This document shows, in pieces, positions 48,594-56,322 of a stretch of DNA of 62,395 nt. Source of the DNA: a virus; IMG/VR virus record IMGVR_UViG_3300036829_000406, positions 1-62,395 of that record. One strand, written 5' to 3'. Position 1 is the stretch's first letter; the number at the start of each line of letters is the position of its first letter. The notes below the pieces were generated by a model, which saw nothing but the letters and a program-made list of their open reading frames with translations, searched no databases and had not been told where the DNA came from. The translations under genes were made by a program, and so were the position numbers.

Positions 48594-48811
48594 CCGGACC
48601 CTCGCGCCCTTTCCAGGACCTGCGCCAGCGTCGGCACCTCATGCACAGACGGCTCCTGCTCACGCCGGCCGTCATCACGGAACAGCACCCACAAGCCCAG
48701 CATCATCGAATCGGCCATGACCGCCAGGCCCACCACCCACATGCCGATCAGCGCCGCACCGCCGACGAGACCCAGCATCGACACGACCAGGAGGCTGCCG
48801 GACAGACGCAC
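48590..48811 (-). CDS. Small membrane protein between terminase and portal
   Basis: 73 residues from GTG 48811 with AGGGAGG upstream. Two hydrophobic segments (about 3-25 and 27-45) and a charged tail. Function unknown; longer readings upstream run through a regulatory palindrome and are rejected. Confidence 0.5.
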   Translation of the reverse strand: MRLSGSLLVVSMLGLVGGAALIGMWVVGLAVMADSMMLGLWVLFRDDGRREQEPSVHEVPTLAQVLERARGSG

Positions 48812-48859
48812 GGGGACCTCCCTGAATGCTTGGCCACGGCCACGGCCGCTCGATGCGCC

Positions 48860-48901
48860 GACCTGCGGAAATGTAATACGCGAATCGCGTAATTGCAGGT
48901 C
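48860..48901. promoter_or_regulatory. Nested palindrome in AT-rich gap after terminase
   Basis: Inner perfect 15-bp palindrome TACGCGAATCGCGTA (48877-48891) sits within an outer 7-bp inverted repeat GACCTGC (48860-48866) and GCAGGTC (48895-48901). The stretch is AT-rich compared with its surroundings. It may be an operator or promoter for the head operon, or a processing hairpin. Confidence 0.5.
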
Positions 48902-48935
48902 ATGGGACTGGCCAGGACCTGGGTTCCTCGGACGT

Positions 48936-49442
48936 TCAGACCTGCCAGACGCCCGGCGTGGCCAGCTCCTCCCAGCGGACGAACGCCCAGCAAGCCAGCG
49001 TCGCACCCACCAGCGGCCCCTGATCCACCGCCACCTTCGGATCCCACGCCTTCGCACCCGCCAGCGGCCGCTGATGCGCCGCCCGCACCGCGGCGGTAAG
49101 CGGCGGCTGATCGAGATGCTCCAGACCTTCATTGCTGACCAGATCCAGGAACTCCCCATGCGCGACAGCGACATCCTGCGCCGACACTTCCAGCACCAGA
49201 ACCCCCGCCTCACCCAGGGGCTTCACCAGCGTCCCCGACTGGCTCTTAGGGTTCACCACGACCGCCACCGGATCATGCTTCTCCCACAAGACAGCCATCC
49301 GGGCCACGAGCAGCCGCGGGTGATCATAGAACGGCGCCAGGTCCACCAGAATCTTCCCCGACCCGCTGCGGCCAGCCGCCACAATCGACCCATGCTTACG
49401 GTCCTCACTGATCGCGCACCCGAACGCGACAGGATCACTCAC
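48936..49442 (-). CDS. Terminase large subunit, separate nuclease-domain ORF
   Basis: 168 residues, GTG 49442 overlapping the stop of the ATPase ORF (GTGA) in another frame. It matches the C-terminal RNase-H-fold nuclease half of HK97-type TerL. The usual first Asp (in a pattern like VDVSPD) reads GCAISED here and the second (VVVDP) reads VVVNPK; the third site VDQGPLVGATLACW is kept. Two of three expected metal ligands therefore look replaced. It may cut poorly or need a partner. Confidence 0.7.
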   Translation of the reverse strand: MSDPVAFGCAISEDRKHGSIVAAGRSGSGKILVDLAPFYDHPRLLVARMAVLWEKHDPVAVVVNPKSQSGTLVKPLGEAGVLVLEVSAQDVAVAHGEFLDLVSNEGLEHLDQPPLTAAVRAAHQRPLAGAKAWDPKVAVDQGPLVGATLACWAFVRWEELATPGVWQV

Positions 49443-50386
49443 AGCAGCCCCCGCGGGACAGCAGCCGCACCCCAGGTGTCCTCACCGATGACACCCCAGC
49501 CAGGCTTAGCGACCTCCGGCCACTGGCACAGATAGGCCCGCCGGAACTCAGGCAGGTCCATCAGCCCGAAATCCGTCTTCACCGTCTCCTCGGACACCGT
49601 GATCCCCAGCGCAGGCATCCGCCGCCGCCACGTCACCGGATCCCCCGGATCCTCATCATCAGCCGCCGAATAGCCGATATAACAGCCGCCCTCCGTCACG
49701 CCCATCTCCGCGCGGGCCCGCCCGTCCTCAACCTTGGCGCGGAAATAAGCCGACCTCTCCGTCCCAGCCGCCGACACAATCCACAGCTGCGCGTCGCGGG
49801 TCATCATCGCCGGGCGCATCGCCTGCTCAAGATGATCATCCTCCTGCGCCCACGCCTCATCGATCACGCCCAGGTCCAGGTTGTCACCATGGCCGCTCGT
49901 CTGCGTCCCGGACACCAGACCCAGCATCGACCCGTTACGGAACAGGTACGCCTCCGACCCTGAACCCCTGCGCACATCGATGAACCGGCGCAGCTTCGAC
50001 CGCTCGATCATCGGCCACCACACATCCAGCAGCCGGTGCCGCGCATCCAGCCGCGTCTGCGCCGTGTAGGAGATCTGCGTCCCCGGCCGCCGCAGCCCGC
50101 GGGCGATCATCATCGCCAGCAGATCAACCGTCTTACCCTGCTGCCGCATCACCTCGACCACCACCTGCCGGTACGCGAACCGGCCCTCCGGCGTCAGCTC
50201 CGTCGCCACCGCGTTCACGTCCTCGTGCTGCCACGGCATCAAACCTGGCCCCAGCACCGTACGGAAACCGAGCAGCTCGGCGGTCTTGCTGATCCCGCCC
50301 GCCAGGTTCGGGCGGCCAGGCGTCGCCGGTGTGGCGAACCTAGGCTTGCAGAGCGCCGAAGAGCCCGGTGAGGTCGGCGTCGGCAT
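49439..50386 (-). CDS. Terminase large subunit, ATPase-domain ORF
   Basis: 315 residues. Q-motif/Walker A region (GLMPWQHEDVNAVA; VVVEVMRQQGKTVDLLAMM), Walker B LDLGVIDEAW and the coupling motif WIVSAAGT are intact, so DNA-translocating ATPase activity is likely. It ends just where the nuclease half should begin; a normal TerL is about 480-520 residues in one frame. The ATG at 50386 overlaps the small subunit by 47 bases; a later start is possible. Confidence 0.82.
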   Translation of the reverse strand: MPTPTSPGSSALCKPRFATPATPGRPNLAGGISKTAELLGFRTVLGPGLMPWQHEDVNAVATELTPEGRFAYRQVVVEVMRQQGKTVDLLAMMIARGLRRPGTQISYTAQTRLDARHRLLDVWWPMIERSKLRRFIDVRRGSGSEAYLFRNGSMLGLVSGTQTSGHGDNLDLGVIDEAWAQEDDHLEQAMRPAMMTRDAQLWIVSAAGTERSAYFRAKVEDGRARAEMGVTEGGCYIGYSAADDEDPGDPVTWRRRMPALGITVSEETVKTDFGLMDLPEFRRAYLCQWPEVAKPGWGVIGEDTWGAAAVPRGLL

Positions 50387-50654
50387 CCTGCTTGCCCTTC
50401 GGCATCAACTCGAGCAGCGTCTTGCGCAGCTCCGCACCCAGGACCGCGTTGCCCGGGTCGCTCCGGTGCGCCTCGGCCATCCGGTACGCCAGCTGACGCA
50501 GCTCCGCGCGGGCGTCAGTCACCTCGCCGGCAGGCGCAGCCGCGGGCGCAGCCAGCTTCAGGGCCGCGCAGCTGCCACGGCACAGGGAATGGTCACCACC
50601 CTTATGCCGGCGCGACCGGCGAGCGCGGAGGGCCTCCGAATCAGCCAAAATCAC
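50340..50654 (-). CDS. Terminase small subunit candidate
   Basis: 104 residues from GTG 50654 (GGAGG, GTGA overlap). N-terminal RRSRRHKGGDHSLC is a motif I recognise in actinophage small-terminase-like proteins; a helical C-terminal half (ARAELRQLAYRMAEAHRS) follows. Directly upstream of the ATPase subunit. It should recognise the packaging site, perhaps the repeats at 50803-50880. Confidence 0.65.
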   Translation of the reverse strand: MILADSEALRARRSRRHKGGDHSLCRGSCAALKLAAPAAAPAGEVTDARAELRQLAYRMAEAHRSDPGNAVLGAELRKTLLELMPKGKQDADADLTGLFGALQA

Positions 50655-50785
50655 CCTCCGTCACGTGACGCGATACCGGCAAATATATGACCATGGCTGC
50701 GGCAGTCATCCGGAATCGGACATTTCGGACGCGATTCGACCTGTTTTCCGCCCTGGCCGTCTGACCTGCATTGATGCCGGTGCAT
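50651..50785 (-). CDS. Hypothetical 44-residue protein coupled to TerS
   Basis: ATG 50785 to TGA 50651. The final codons include the GGAGG ribosome site of TerS and the stop overlaps its GTG. Has three Cys and several His, possibly zinc-binding. Translation coupling is the main support. Confidence 0.4.
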   Translation of the reverse strand: MHRHQCRSDGQGGKQVESRPKCPIPDDCRSHGHIFAGIASRDGG

Positions 50786-50937
50786 GGTGGGTGGTTGGCG
50801 GGTGGTCACTGATGACCGGTCGATGGTCACTGATGACCGGGCGGGTGGTCGGTGCAGACCGTGGTCACTGTCTGTGACGGTGGTCGTGGTCGCTATCTGC
50901 CGTCTGCATGTGCAGCGGGCGTGTGCGGGTGCAACGG
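50786..50937. repeat. Repeat-rich region before terminase genes (packaging-site candidate)
   Basis: TGGTCACTGATGACCGG occurs twice, at 50803-50819 and 50824-50840, 21 bp apart (two helical turns); each contains the inverted repeat GGTCA-CTGA-TGACC. A third related site GTGGTCACTGTCTGTGACGG lies at 50861-50880. No good gene crosses it, although a reading frame stays open on the minus strand. Position next to terminase suggests cosB/pac. Confidence 0.55.
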
Positions 50938-51159
50938 TCATACCGCGTGTGCACTGCCGGCGCCGTCTGCCGCTTCGGCTTCGGCTCGCTTGATGACCTC
51001 GTTGATGTAGGTGCGTGCTTTGTACAGGTCGTCGACGCCGTTCTTCTTGCGCCAGCGGACGATGTACTTGACGGCGTTGCCTTCGTAGAAGTCGAGGCCG
51101 AATGCGTCTATGACGTCGAACGGCTGCATGCCGCCAGCGCCGTTGTAGTAGTCAGGCAT
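50938..51159 (-). CDS. DUF3310 family protein
   Basis: 73 residues. IDAFGLDFYEGNAVKYIVRW then KKNGVDDLYKARTYINEVI is the DUF3310 signature, a common phage protein of unknown (possibly nucleotide-related) function. Confidence 0.75.
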   Translation of the reverse strand: MPDYYNGAGGMQPFDVIDAFGLDFYEGNAVKYIVRWRKKNGVDDLYKARTYINEVIKRAEAEAADGAGSAHAV

Positions 51160-51168
51160 CCGTCACCA

Positions 51169-51468
51169 CTACCGCAGTTTGGCTGGGCTGCCGTCGACTA
51201 GGTGCGGTGTTCCGCCGTCCTCAGTCACGGTGATGTCGTAGCCGAAAACCATGTCGCCGTGCGCCGGCTTCCACTTCGTCTCATCCCTAGCGTCGTCGTC
51301 GGCATCGGGCGACAGGAACGCGCGGCGGATCGCCTTGTACCATTCCAGGTTCATCACCCAGTGCGTCGTGCGCAGCTGCCGCCACGCCGGGTGTGCGTCG
51401 TACGCGGCGTGGCTGAGCAGGTCGTACATCTTTTTGCCGCTGGTCACCACCGTCGTGATGTCTGCCAT
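51169..51468 (-). CDS. Hypothetical protein
   Basis: 99 residues. Helical N-terminus (KKMYDLLSHAAYDAHPAWRQ), then WKPAHGDMVFGYDITV. Lies between DUF3310 and an HNH-like gene. No family recognised. Confidence 0.5.
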   Translation of the reverse strand: MADITTVVTSGKKMYDLLSHAAYDAHPAWRQLRTTHWVMNLEWYKAIRRAFLSPDADDDARDETKWKPAHGDMVFGYDITVTEDGGTPHLVDGSPAKLR

Positions 51469-51749
51469 GTTCTGATCCTGCCACGTGCCCGGTTGCCGCG
51501 TACCGCGCCGTCTGCCCTGTTATGCCGTCTGCACGCGAGTCCGGGCAGATAACCAGAACGGTCGGCGGTGTGCGGCAAGTCCAGGAACCGGCGTGCGACG
51601 GACAGCGGCCACCAGGTGAGTGGTTCGCCGCCGTGTGCGCAGAGGTCGCCTGGCCGGTACAGGAGCAGGCGGCGTTCCCGTTCGGCCTGGTGTGCTGGCC
51701 CGTAGCCACGTTGTGCTGTGGTGCCGCGCCAGCGCACCCGTGCGGCCAT
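51444..51749 (-). CDS. HNH-like endonuclease near packaging genes
   Basis: 101 residues. N-terminal RWRGTTAQRGYGPAHQAERE followed by LCAHGGEPL and LDLPHTADRSGYLPGLACRRHNRA follows the order of actinophage HNH proteins. One usual Cys pair is altered (CAHG, and LACRRH in place of the common HxxCN), so activity is uncertain. HNH proteins near terminase often help genome cutting; that would matter here because TerL's nuclease residues look altered. Confidence 0.55.
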   Translation of the reverse strand: MAARVRWRGTTAQRGYGPAHQAERERRLLLYRPGDLCAHGGEPLTWWPLSVARRFLDLPHTADRSGYLPGLACRRHNRADGAVRGNRARGRIRTWQTSRRW

Positions 51750-51752
51750 GGG

Positions 51753-52031
51753 TCAGCTGGCGGCTGGCGGTGCGAGCGCGGTGACGCTGGACACGGCGCC
51801 GGTCAGGTCGGCGGCGGCCTTGTCGAGGCCGGACAGGTCGAGCTGCGGGTTGGCGGCCTTGAGCGCGTCGATCTCGGCCTGGATCGCGGTTACGGCGGTG
51901 CCGAGGTTCGCGACGCCGGCCTCGATGGTGGTGACGTCGGCGGTGATGTCGTCTTGCTGGCTCATGAGCACATCCAGTTTCTTGTTGACGGTTTTGAGCT
52001 GGTTGAGGATCTGGGTGAGGGTGACGGGCAT
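51753..52031 (-). CDS. Coiled-coil hypothetical protein
   Basis: 92 residues from ATG 52031 (in-frame GTG at 52055 also possible). Heptad-like pattern throughout (ILNQLKTVNKKLDVLMSQQD, AIQAEIDALKAANP). The octamer CGCTCAAA ends just before this ATG (52039-52032). Confidence 0.5.
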   Translation of the reverse strand: MPVTLTQILNQLKTVNKKLDVLMSQQDDITADVTTIEAGVANLGTAVTAIQAEIDALKAANPQLDLSGLDKAAADLTGAVSSVTALAPPAAS

Positions 52032-52057
52032 TTTGAGCGGGTTCCAGGTGGGCACGG

Positions 52058-52405
52058 TCAGCGGGTGATAGTGCGGCCGGGATGAGCTTGGGCTTCGGTC
52101 ATGGCGTCGCGGATCCGGTCCTCATCGGACGGCGCGTCTGCCACCGGCTCGTAGGTGGCCGCGAAGATGTCCGGCTTGCACGGGTAGAACTCGCCCTGGA
52201 CACCCTTGATGATCCAGTCGCCGGGCATGGCGGTCATGGTGCCTTCGAGCGTGTTGATGCTCAGCGCGCTCGGGTGGTCGTGGTAGCTGGCCGTGCCACC
52301 ATGGGCGAGTATCCAGTCGATGGTCGCCTTGGCCGCGCTGACGGTGCCGTCCCATTGGACAGCCTCGATGACGACGGGCTTCTTGCGGTACAGCGCCATG
52401 GTCAC
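52058..52405 (-). CDS. Widespread conserved phage protein of unknown function
   Basis: 115 residues. YRKKPVVIEAVQWDG, then TMTAMPGDWIIKGVQGEFYP and CKPDIFAATYEPV are the hallmarks of a protein found in many unrelated phages. Function unknown. GTG 52405 overlaps the upstream stop. Confidence 0.75.
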   Translation of the reverse strand: MTMALYRKKPVVIEAVQWDGTVSAAKATIDWILAHGGTASYHDHPSALSINTLEGTMTAMPGDWIIKGVQGEFYPCKPDIFAATYEPVADAPSDEDRIRDAMTEAQAHPGRTITR

Positions 52406-52539
52406 GCGGCTGGCCCTGGGATGCGGATCTGGGCGGTGATGGTGCCGTCAGGCTCGCGGGCCAGCTCGGCCACGGCTCCATCGATGATGGTGCCGGCGGG
52501 GATGGGCGCGGCCGCGGCCAGGGTGAGGATGCTATCCAT
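52402..52539 (-). CDS. Hypothetical 45-residue protein
   Basis: ATG 52539 with GGGAG upstream, to TGA 52402. Short beta-type sequence (VAELAREPDGTITAQIRI). Coupled to the next gene. Confidence 0.45.
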   Translation of the reverse strand: MDSILTLAAAAPIPAGTIIDGAVAELAREPDGTITAQIRIPGPAA

Positions 52540-52616
52540 GGTGATGCTCCCTGATGGTGTGCACGGCGGCGGCGGTACGAGCCTGGCAGACCCGCCGCCG
52601 CGCAGGATGCCCATGG

Positions 52617-52826
52617 TCAGGAATCCTCCACGTGGAGGCTGCCGGAGACGTGGGAACCGCCGAAGCTGGACGCCGCCGTCCCGTACTTCGGGTCAGCCAG
52701 GACCGCCTTGAGCGCCTCGTACAGCTCCACCTCAACCGCCATCGCGCTGGGCGCGGGTGCCGCGTCGGGAGAATCGGACTGAGCCGGTACGGGGACGTGA
52801 CCGGCGGCGTTCAGGCTCCAGGACAT
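52617..52826 (-). CDS. Hypothetical small protein
   Basis: 69 residues with a GGAGG ribosome site. Disordered N-terminus then a helix (VELYEALKAVLADPKYG). No recognised family. Confidence 0.5.
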   Translation of the reverse strand: MSWSLNAAGHVPVPAQSDSPDAAPAPSAMAVEVELYEALKAVLADPKYGTAASSFGGSHVSGSLHVEDS

Positions 52827-53035
52827 GGGTCCTCCGTATCGCAGGCGTCAGGCCCGGCACGGGGGGGGTGTACCGGGCCTGCTGTGCGCCGGGTGGAATC
52901 CGCACCAGCAAAGCTTGGGGAGGGGTGCGGGTCCTGACGCGGTGGAGCTGCCCAGTTGGGGGTCTGGGCATGGGGTGCCAGGGCCAGTTAACTTCACGGA
53001 ACGGAACTTTGCAAGGAGGCACCCGGAGCTGGACG
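52827..53035. terminator. Intergenic region with a strong hairpin
   Basis: CAGGCCCGG (52849-52857) pairs with CCGGGCCTG (52873-52881), with an eight-G run in the loop. It probably ends or attenuates the leftward transcript from the 53036-56918 block. An AT-richer patch at about 52990-53010 (GTTAACTTCACGG) might hold a promoter, but I see no clear pair of boxes. No gene seen. Confidence 0.5.
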
Positions 53036-53272
53036 TCATGTCTCTCCTGATGGCAGGGTGAGCCATGGTGCGAGGGCGGCGTGCAGGCGCTGCAGCTGCC
53101 CGATGTCGTAGAGGAGCTGGCCGCGTCCGCCGCGCTGCCCTGATGCTGTCTCGCCGACGGCCTTGAGCCGCACGGCGCGGATGGCTATGCGGAACTGGGC
53201 CGGGTCGACGGGCAGCCCGGCGCGCTCGAACTCGGCGCAGGCCTCGCTGAGGGTCCAGCCGTGGACGGTCAC
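53036..53272 (-). CDS. Hypothetical small protein, possible DNA-binding
   Basis: 78 residues. WTLSEACAEFERAGLPVDPAQ and later LLYDIGQLQRLHAALAPWL resemble phage helix-turn-helix accessory proteins. GTG/ATG coupling with the upstream gene (ATGA-type overlap at 53269-53272). Confidence 0.5.
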   Translation of the reverse strand: MTVHGWTLSEACAEFERAGLPVDPAQFRIAIRAVRLKAVGETASGQRGGRGQLLYDIGQLQRLHAALAPWLTLPSGET

Positions 53273-53409
53273 GGCGTCCAGTCCGGCACGTCGAACATGC
53301 CCTGGTCGCGCATGACCCAGATCGCCTCGTTCACCTCGTCCTCGTCGAGGCCCTGGTCGCGCAGCTGGTCGCGGACTTCGGCTTCAAGGATCTCGTCGCG
53401 TTCAGCCAC
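53269..53409 (-). CDS. Hypothetical 46-residue acidic protein
   Basis: GTG 53409 to stop 53269. Very acidic helical sequence (EILEAEVRDQLRDQGLDEDE) ending MFDVPDWTP. Coupled to the gene that follows. Confidence 0.45.
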   Translation of the reverse strand: MAERDEILEAEVRDQLRDQGLDEDEVNEAIWVMRDQGMFDVPDWTP

Positions 53410-53560
53410 GCCCGTCGGCTTTCGTGGGTGGGTCGCCGCACGGGTCACCACGGCGGGCGCGTGGCCCGGGAACCCAGCTGCTGTCCGCGAACTCGAGCCA
53501 CATCGCGTCAGCGAAGCCGAGGAACGACGCGGTAGCCGCCGCGGGACAGGCAAGGCTCAT
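53402..53560 (-). CDS. Possible small protein overlapping the next gene
   Basis: 52 residues from ATG 53560 in a frame overlapping the end of the gene at 53508 by 53 bases. Contains FLGFADAMWLEFADSSWVPG. Its stop overlaps the next GTG. Weakly supported: no ribosome site. Confidence 0.3.
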   Translation of the reverse strand: MSLACPAAATASFLGFADAMWLEFADSSWVPGPRARRGDPCGDPPTKADGRG

Positions 53561-53711
53561 TCTTGCGGTGCGTGGCAGTGCGGGTGTGCGGTGCGAGGGC
53601 GACGAACCGGCGGTCGGCGTGGGCGGCCTCGATACCGACGGCACGCCCGGAGATGGTCCGGCCGCATTCCGGGCAGACACCCCTGGCTCGCGGCGCGCCC
53701 CGATTGGCCAT
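53508..53711 (-). CDS. Small zinc-finger-like protein
   Basis: 67 residues from ATG 53711. CPECGRTISGRAVG near the N-terminus and a later HRKNEPC suggest a zinc site. This form is common among actinophage accessory proteins. No function known. Confidence 0.5.
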   Translation of the reverse strand: MANRGAPRARGVCPECGRTISGRAVGIEAAHADRRFVALAPHTRTATHRKNEPCLSRGGYRVVPRLR

Positions 53712-53718
53712 CGCGGCA

Positions 53719-53868
53719 TCATCCGAACGCCATCGGGTGCGCTTCGGCGACGTGCTTCCACCAGTTCCGGAAAGCGTCCACCACGGCGTCACCGAAGCAG
53801 CGGACGCCGCATTCGCAGGTCCACACGGGAGCCGCGTCGCCGAAATCGGCCGTCACCGTAACTGCCAT
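53719..53868 (-). CDS. 49-residue zinc-motif protein
   Basis: ATG 53868 to TGA 53719. Reads APVWTCECGVRCFGDAVVDA then WWKHVAEAHP, a CxCxxxC plus His arrangement that looks like a degenerate C2H2-type finger. Too small for homology claims, but well placed between two genes. Confidence 0.5.
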   Translation of the reverse strand: MAVTVTADFGDAAPVWTCECGVRCFGDAVVDAFRNWWKHVAEAHPMAFG

Positions 53869-53872
53869 GGGA

Positions 53873-54526
53873 TCACGTCTCCACGTCCGCTGCGGTCTCT
53901 ACCAGGCCGTCCGACCAGGCGAGCGCCGGCCGGCCATGAACATCAGTGCCAGCAGCCGCCACCGGCCGCACACCGTTCCTGTCAGCACAGCCGACAGCGA
54001 AACACTCAACATGCCCCGTCGGCCGGCCCGCCGCGTCAAGCAGCACCTTCAGGGTCACCAGGCACCCGCAGTACGGGCACGCCCGGCCGCGCACATGCCG
54101 CCACTGCTGCGCCTCATCGATCGCCGGGTCCGCCCGGGCGGCGTTCACCCACCGGTCCAGGATGCGGATCGCGGCGGCCTCAGCGTCCCGGCCCAGCCCG
54201 GCGGCCAGCCGCGGGATGGCATCCAGCGCCGCCGACGTGTTCCCCGGCGAGCCGCCGCGGCGTGCACCCGGATGGCCGGTGACCGCGTACCGGAGGGCGG
54301 CTTCGAGGCGGCGTGCACCCTCATGGCCGTCCAGGAGGGCCCGGCCGGCGGGGGCGTTCCACGGTTCGGGTGTCTCGGCGGCGCGGGGGGCCATGCCGGG
54401 TGAGCCGCCTGGCGCCGACGTGGGCTCGGCGACAAGACGTTCCAGGACGTCCATGTACCCGGCGAGCATGGTGCAGGCTTCACGCACAAGATCGACCGGG
54501 CCAGCCAAGGGAGCACCTGCCTGCAT
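53873..54526 (-). CDS. Conserved hypothetical protein with C-terminal zinc ribbon
   Basis: 217 residues. A helical N-terminal two-thirds (VREACTMLAGYMDVLERLV; AAIRILDRWVNAARAD) and a C-terminal CPYCGCLVTLKVLLD ... CFAVGC ribbon. I have the impression of a frequent actinophage protein; function unknown. Confidence 0.55.
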   Translation of the reverse strand: MQAGAPLAGPVDLVREACTMLAGYMDVLERLVAEPTSAPGGSPGMAPRAAETPEPWNAPAGRALLDGHEGARRLEAALRYAVTGHPGARRGGSPGNTSAALDAIPRLAAGLGRDAEAAAIRILDRWVNAARADPAIDEAQQWRHVRGRACPYCGCLVTLKVLLDAAGRPTGHVECFAVGCADRNGVRPVAAAGTDVHGRPALAWSDGLVETAADVET

Positions 54527-54553
54527 CAGGAGTTACCGGGAGCTAACCGGAGT

Positions 54554-54754
54554 CTAAGGTATTGGCGCAGGTGAGGCGATTGTCTTCCCCGGTGTTTTCC
54601 CGGCGGTGCCGATGCCGAACTCGGCGAGCATCAGCGCGCCGAGCCGGACGAGCCGCGGGCCGTTCTCGTGCGTGATCAGCGGAGCATGGCCGCGCAGAGC
54701 CAGCGCCTGTGCCGCGTCGGCGACCAGCGCCGCCGCGTCGGCCTCGCGGACCAT
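54554..54754 (-). CDS. Hypothetical small protein
   Basis: 66 residues from ATG 54754 with a strong GAGGAGG ribosome site. Helical (ADAAALVADAAQALALRGHA). No recognised family. Confidence 0.5.
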   Translation of the reverse strand: MVREADAAALVADAAQALALRGHAPLITHENGPRLVRLGALMLAEFGIGTAGKTPGKTIASPAPIP

Positions 54755-54834
54755 GCGTCCTCCTCGCGGGGACAAGGCCATGCACGGGCGATGGCGGAAA
54801 GCCGATGGGGAACGACCGAACGGTCAGGACAATC

Positions 54835-54999
54835 CTAGCGGCGCGGGCCGTCGCATGAAGGGCACCGGCCGCACCCTGCGCACGCGGGCCCGTCGCACCT
54901 GGGACAGGGAACTGACGGGGTGGCGTGCCGGCATTTCCTGCACCAGGCGATGATGATCGCCGTGGGCCTGTCCGGCTCCTGGGGGACGCCGTCAGCCAT
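54835..54999 (-). CDS. Small protein with four CxxC motifs
   Basis: 54 residues from ATG 54999. CRKCRHATPSVPCPRC followed by CAGCGRCPSC gives two likely zinc ribbons. The ATG overlaps the end of the upstream gene by eight bases. Confidence 0.55.
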   Translation of the reverse strand: MADGVPQEPDRPTAIIIAWCRKCRHATPSVPCPRCDGPACAGCGRCPSCDGPRR

Positions 55000-55309
55000 G
55001 AGCGGCCTCATCGCCGTCGGGGTCGCGAAGATGACCGGTGTCCAGGTCATCGTCCCCGTGTTCGCGGATGTAGGCGTCGTCGTCCAGCCGCTCGGCCAGG
55101 TCGGCGAGCTCTTTCAGCAGCCATCCGGCCAGCCGGTCACGGTCGCTGCTGCTGGCGCGCAGCGCGGGTCCCAGCGCGCGGGCGCGGGTGATCATGTCGC
55201 GGTCGTCATCGGTGAGACCGGCGCGCGGAGCCGGAGGGCCGGCGCCGAGTTCATTGATCGCTTCTGACACCTTCCTGGCGCGCTCGGCCCACTCGTGGAT
55301 GCCGCTCAT
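54992..55309 (-). CDS. Hypothetical helical protein
   Basis: 105 residues; two amphipathic helices (WAERARKVSEAINELG, LAGWLLKELADLAERLDDD), acidic tail. Coupled to the DUF2637 gene (ATGA). Confidence 0.5.
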   Translation of the reverse strand: MSGIHEWAERARKVSEAINELGAGPPAPRAGLTDDDRDMITRARALGPALRASSSDRDRLAGWLLKELADLAERLDDDAYIREHGDDDLDTGHLRDPDGDEAAHG

Positions 55310-56322
55310 GGTGTGCTCCTTGCGAGGTCGTTCCGGGCGCGCTGGACCGTCTTGGCGGACACGGCCGCCTGGACGGCTACCTTGTCGTTGTCCCAGCCCG
55401 GGTTGGCCCGGATGATGGCCGCGGCCTTGTCCCGGCCGGTGCGGGGCGCCGCGGTCTTGCGGGGTGCTGGTTTGTCCGCTGTCCTGTCCTCGCGTGGCGG
55501 GACAGAACCGCTGGCCGGCGGCGTGTCCTGGCGTGTGTCCTGAGCCTTGGTGTCCGGCGCCCTGTCCATGGTCCTGTCCTGTCCGCTGACAGGCGCGGGC
55601 AGCAGGGCGATGGCGGCCTTCGGCCTGTTCTCACCATCCCAGGTCGCCAGCCGCATGACCCGGTACGACAGGACCGGATGCCACGTCCACCGGGTCATGC
55701 CAAGCCGGACAGCGTGCGCCTCGATCTGATTGTCCGCCTTCAGCGCGTCCCGGGACACCCGCCGGGAATGCACCGACCACAGCCACGGCGACGACACCGA
55801 CATCAGCCCGAACGTGACCGCCGCGAACGTCGGCCGCCAGCCAGCCGCCATGTAGTGGCTGTAGTTCATGGTGCCGATCACCGCGGCGAACGCGTACGCG
55901 GCCAGCCGCAGCCGCAGCGCCGAGTCGTCGGCGGCCAGCGCCAGGTGGGCCTGCCACGCCAGGTAGACCGCGACAGATTCCAGGGTGACGGCAACGAGGA
56001 CCTGCCCGGCCAGGATCCATGGCAGGTGGCCGCGGAGGAACGCGAGCTGGCCGGCGAACGCGACAGCGTTGACCAGGACGATGGGGATGGCGGCCAGCCA
56101 GCCGCGGTGCGCGGACATGGCATGCCACCAGCGGCTGGCCTTGTCCGGGATCGTCCGCAGCTGTCCAGGATCGTCCCGCTGCGGCTGACTCGCCGGCGTC
56201 AGGGCCGCAGGTGGCCAGTGGGCAAGCCCAGACGCTGCCCTGAAATCATGCAGAGGGACAGACACCGGCCCGCTATGGCCGTTCGCCTGCGGTGCCGCTG
56301 GTGTCGTCAGCATGCCGTTCAT
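55306..56322 (-). CDS. DUF2637 membrane protein with C-terminal HTH
   Basis: 338 residues. Four hydrophobic helices between about residues 75 and 205 (WLAAIPIVLVNAVAFAGQLA; ILAGQVLVAVTLESVAVYLA; FAAVIGTMNYSHYMAAGW) are the DUF2637 pattern well known from Streptomyces plasmids, AICEs and some actinophages. The last 45 residues (AAIIRANPGWDNDKVAVQAA, SAKTVQRARNDL) form a helix-turn-helix. In plasmids this family is found with Tra/Spd transfer genes; here an FtsK-like gene is two genes upstream. Confidence 0.75.
   Translation of the reverse strand: MNGMLTTPAAPQANGHSGPVSVPLHDFRAASGLAHWPPAALTPASQPQRDDPGQLRTIPDKASRWWHAMSAHRGWLAAIPIVLVNAVAFAGQLAFLRGHLPWILAGQVLVAVTLESVAVYLAWQAHLALAADDSALRLRLAAYAFAAVIGTMNYSHYMAAGWRPTFAAVTFGLMSVSSPWLWSVHSRRVSRDALKADNQIEAHAVRLGMTRWTWHPVLSYRVMRLATWDGENRPKAAIALLPAPVSGQDRTMDRAPDTKAQDTRQDTPPASGSVPPREDRTADKPAPRKTAAPRTGRDKAAAIIRANPGWDNDKVAVQAAVSAKTVQRARNDLARSTP

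Noticed and set aside
50651-50941. 96-codon leftward frame over the terminase-adjacent repeats
   Set aside because: The upstream half only translates the repeats. The shorter frame from 50785, coupled to TerS, is retained at low confidence.
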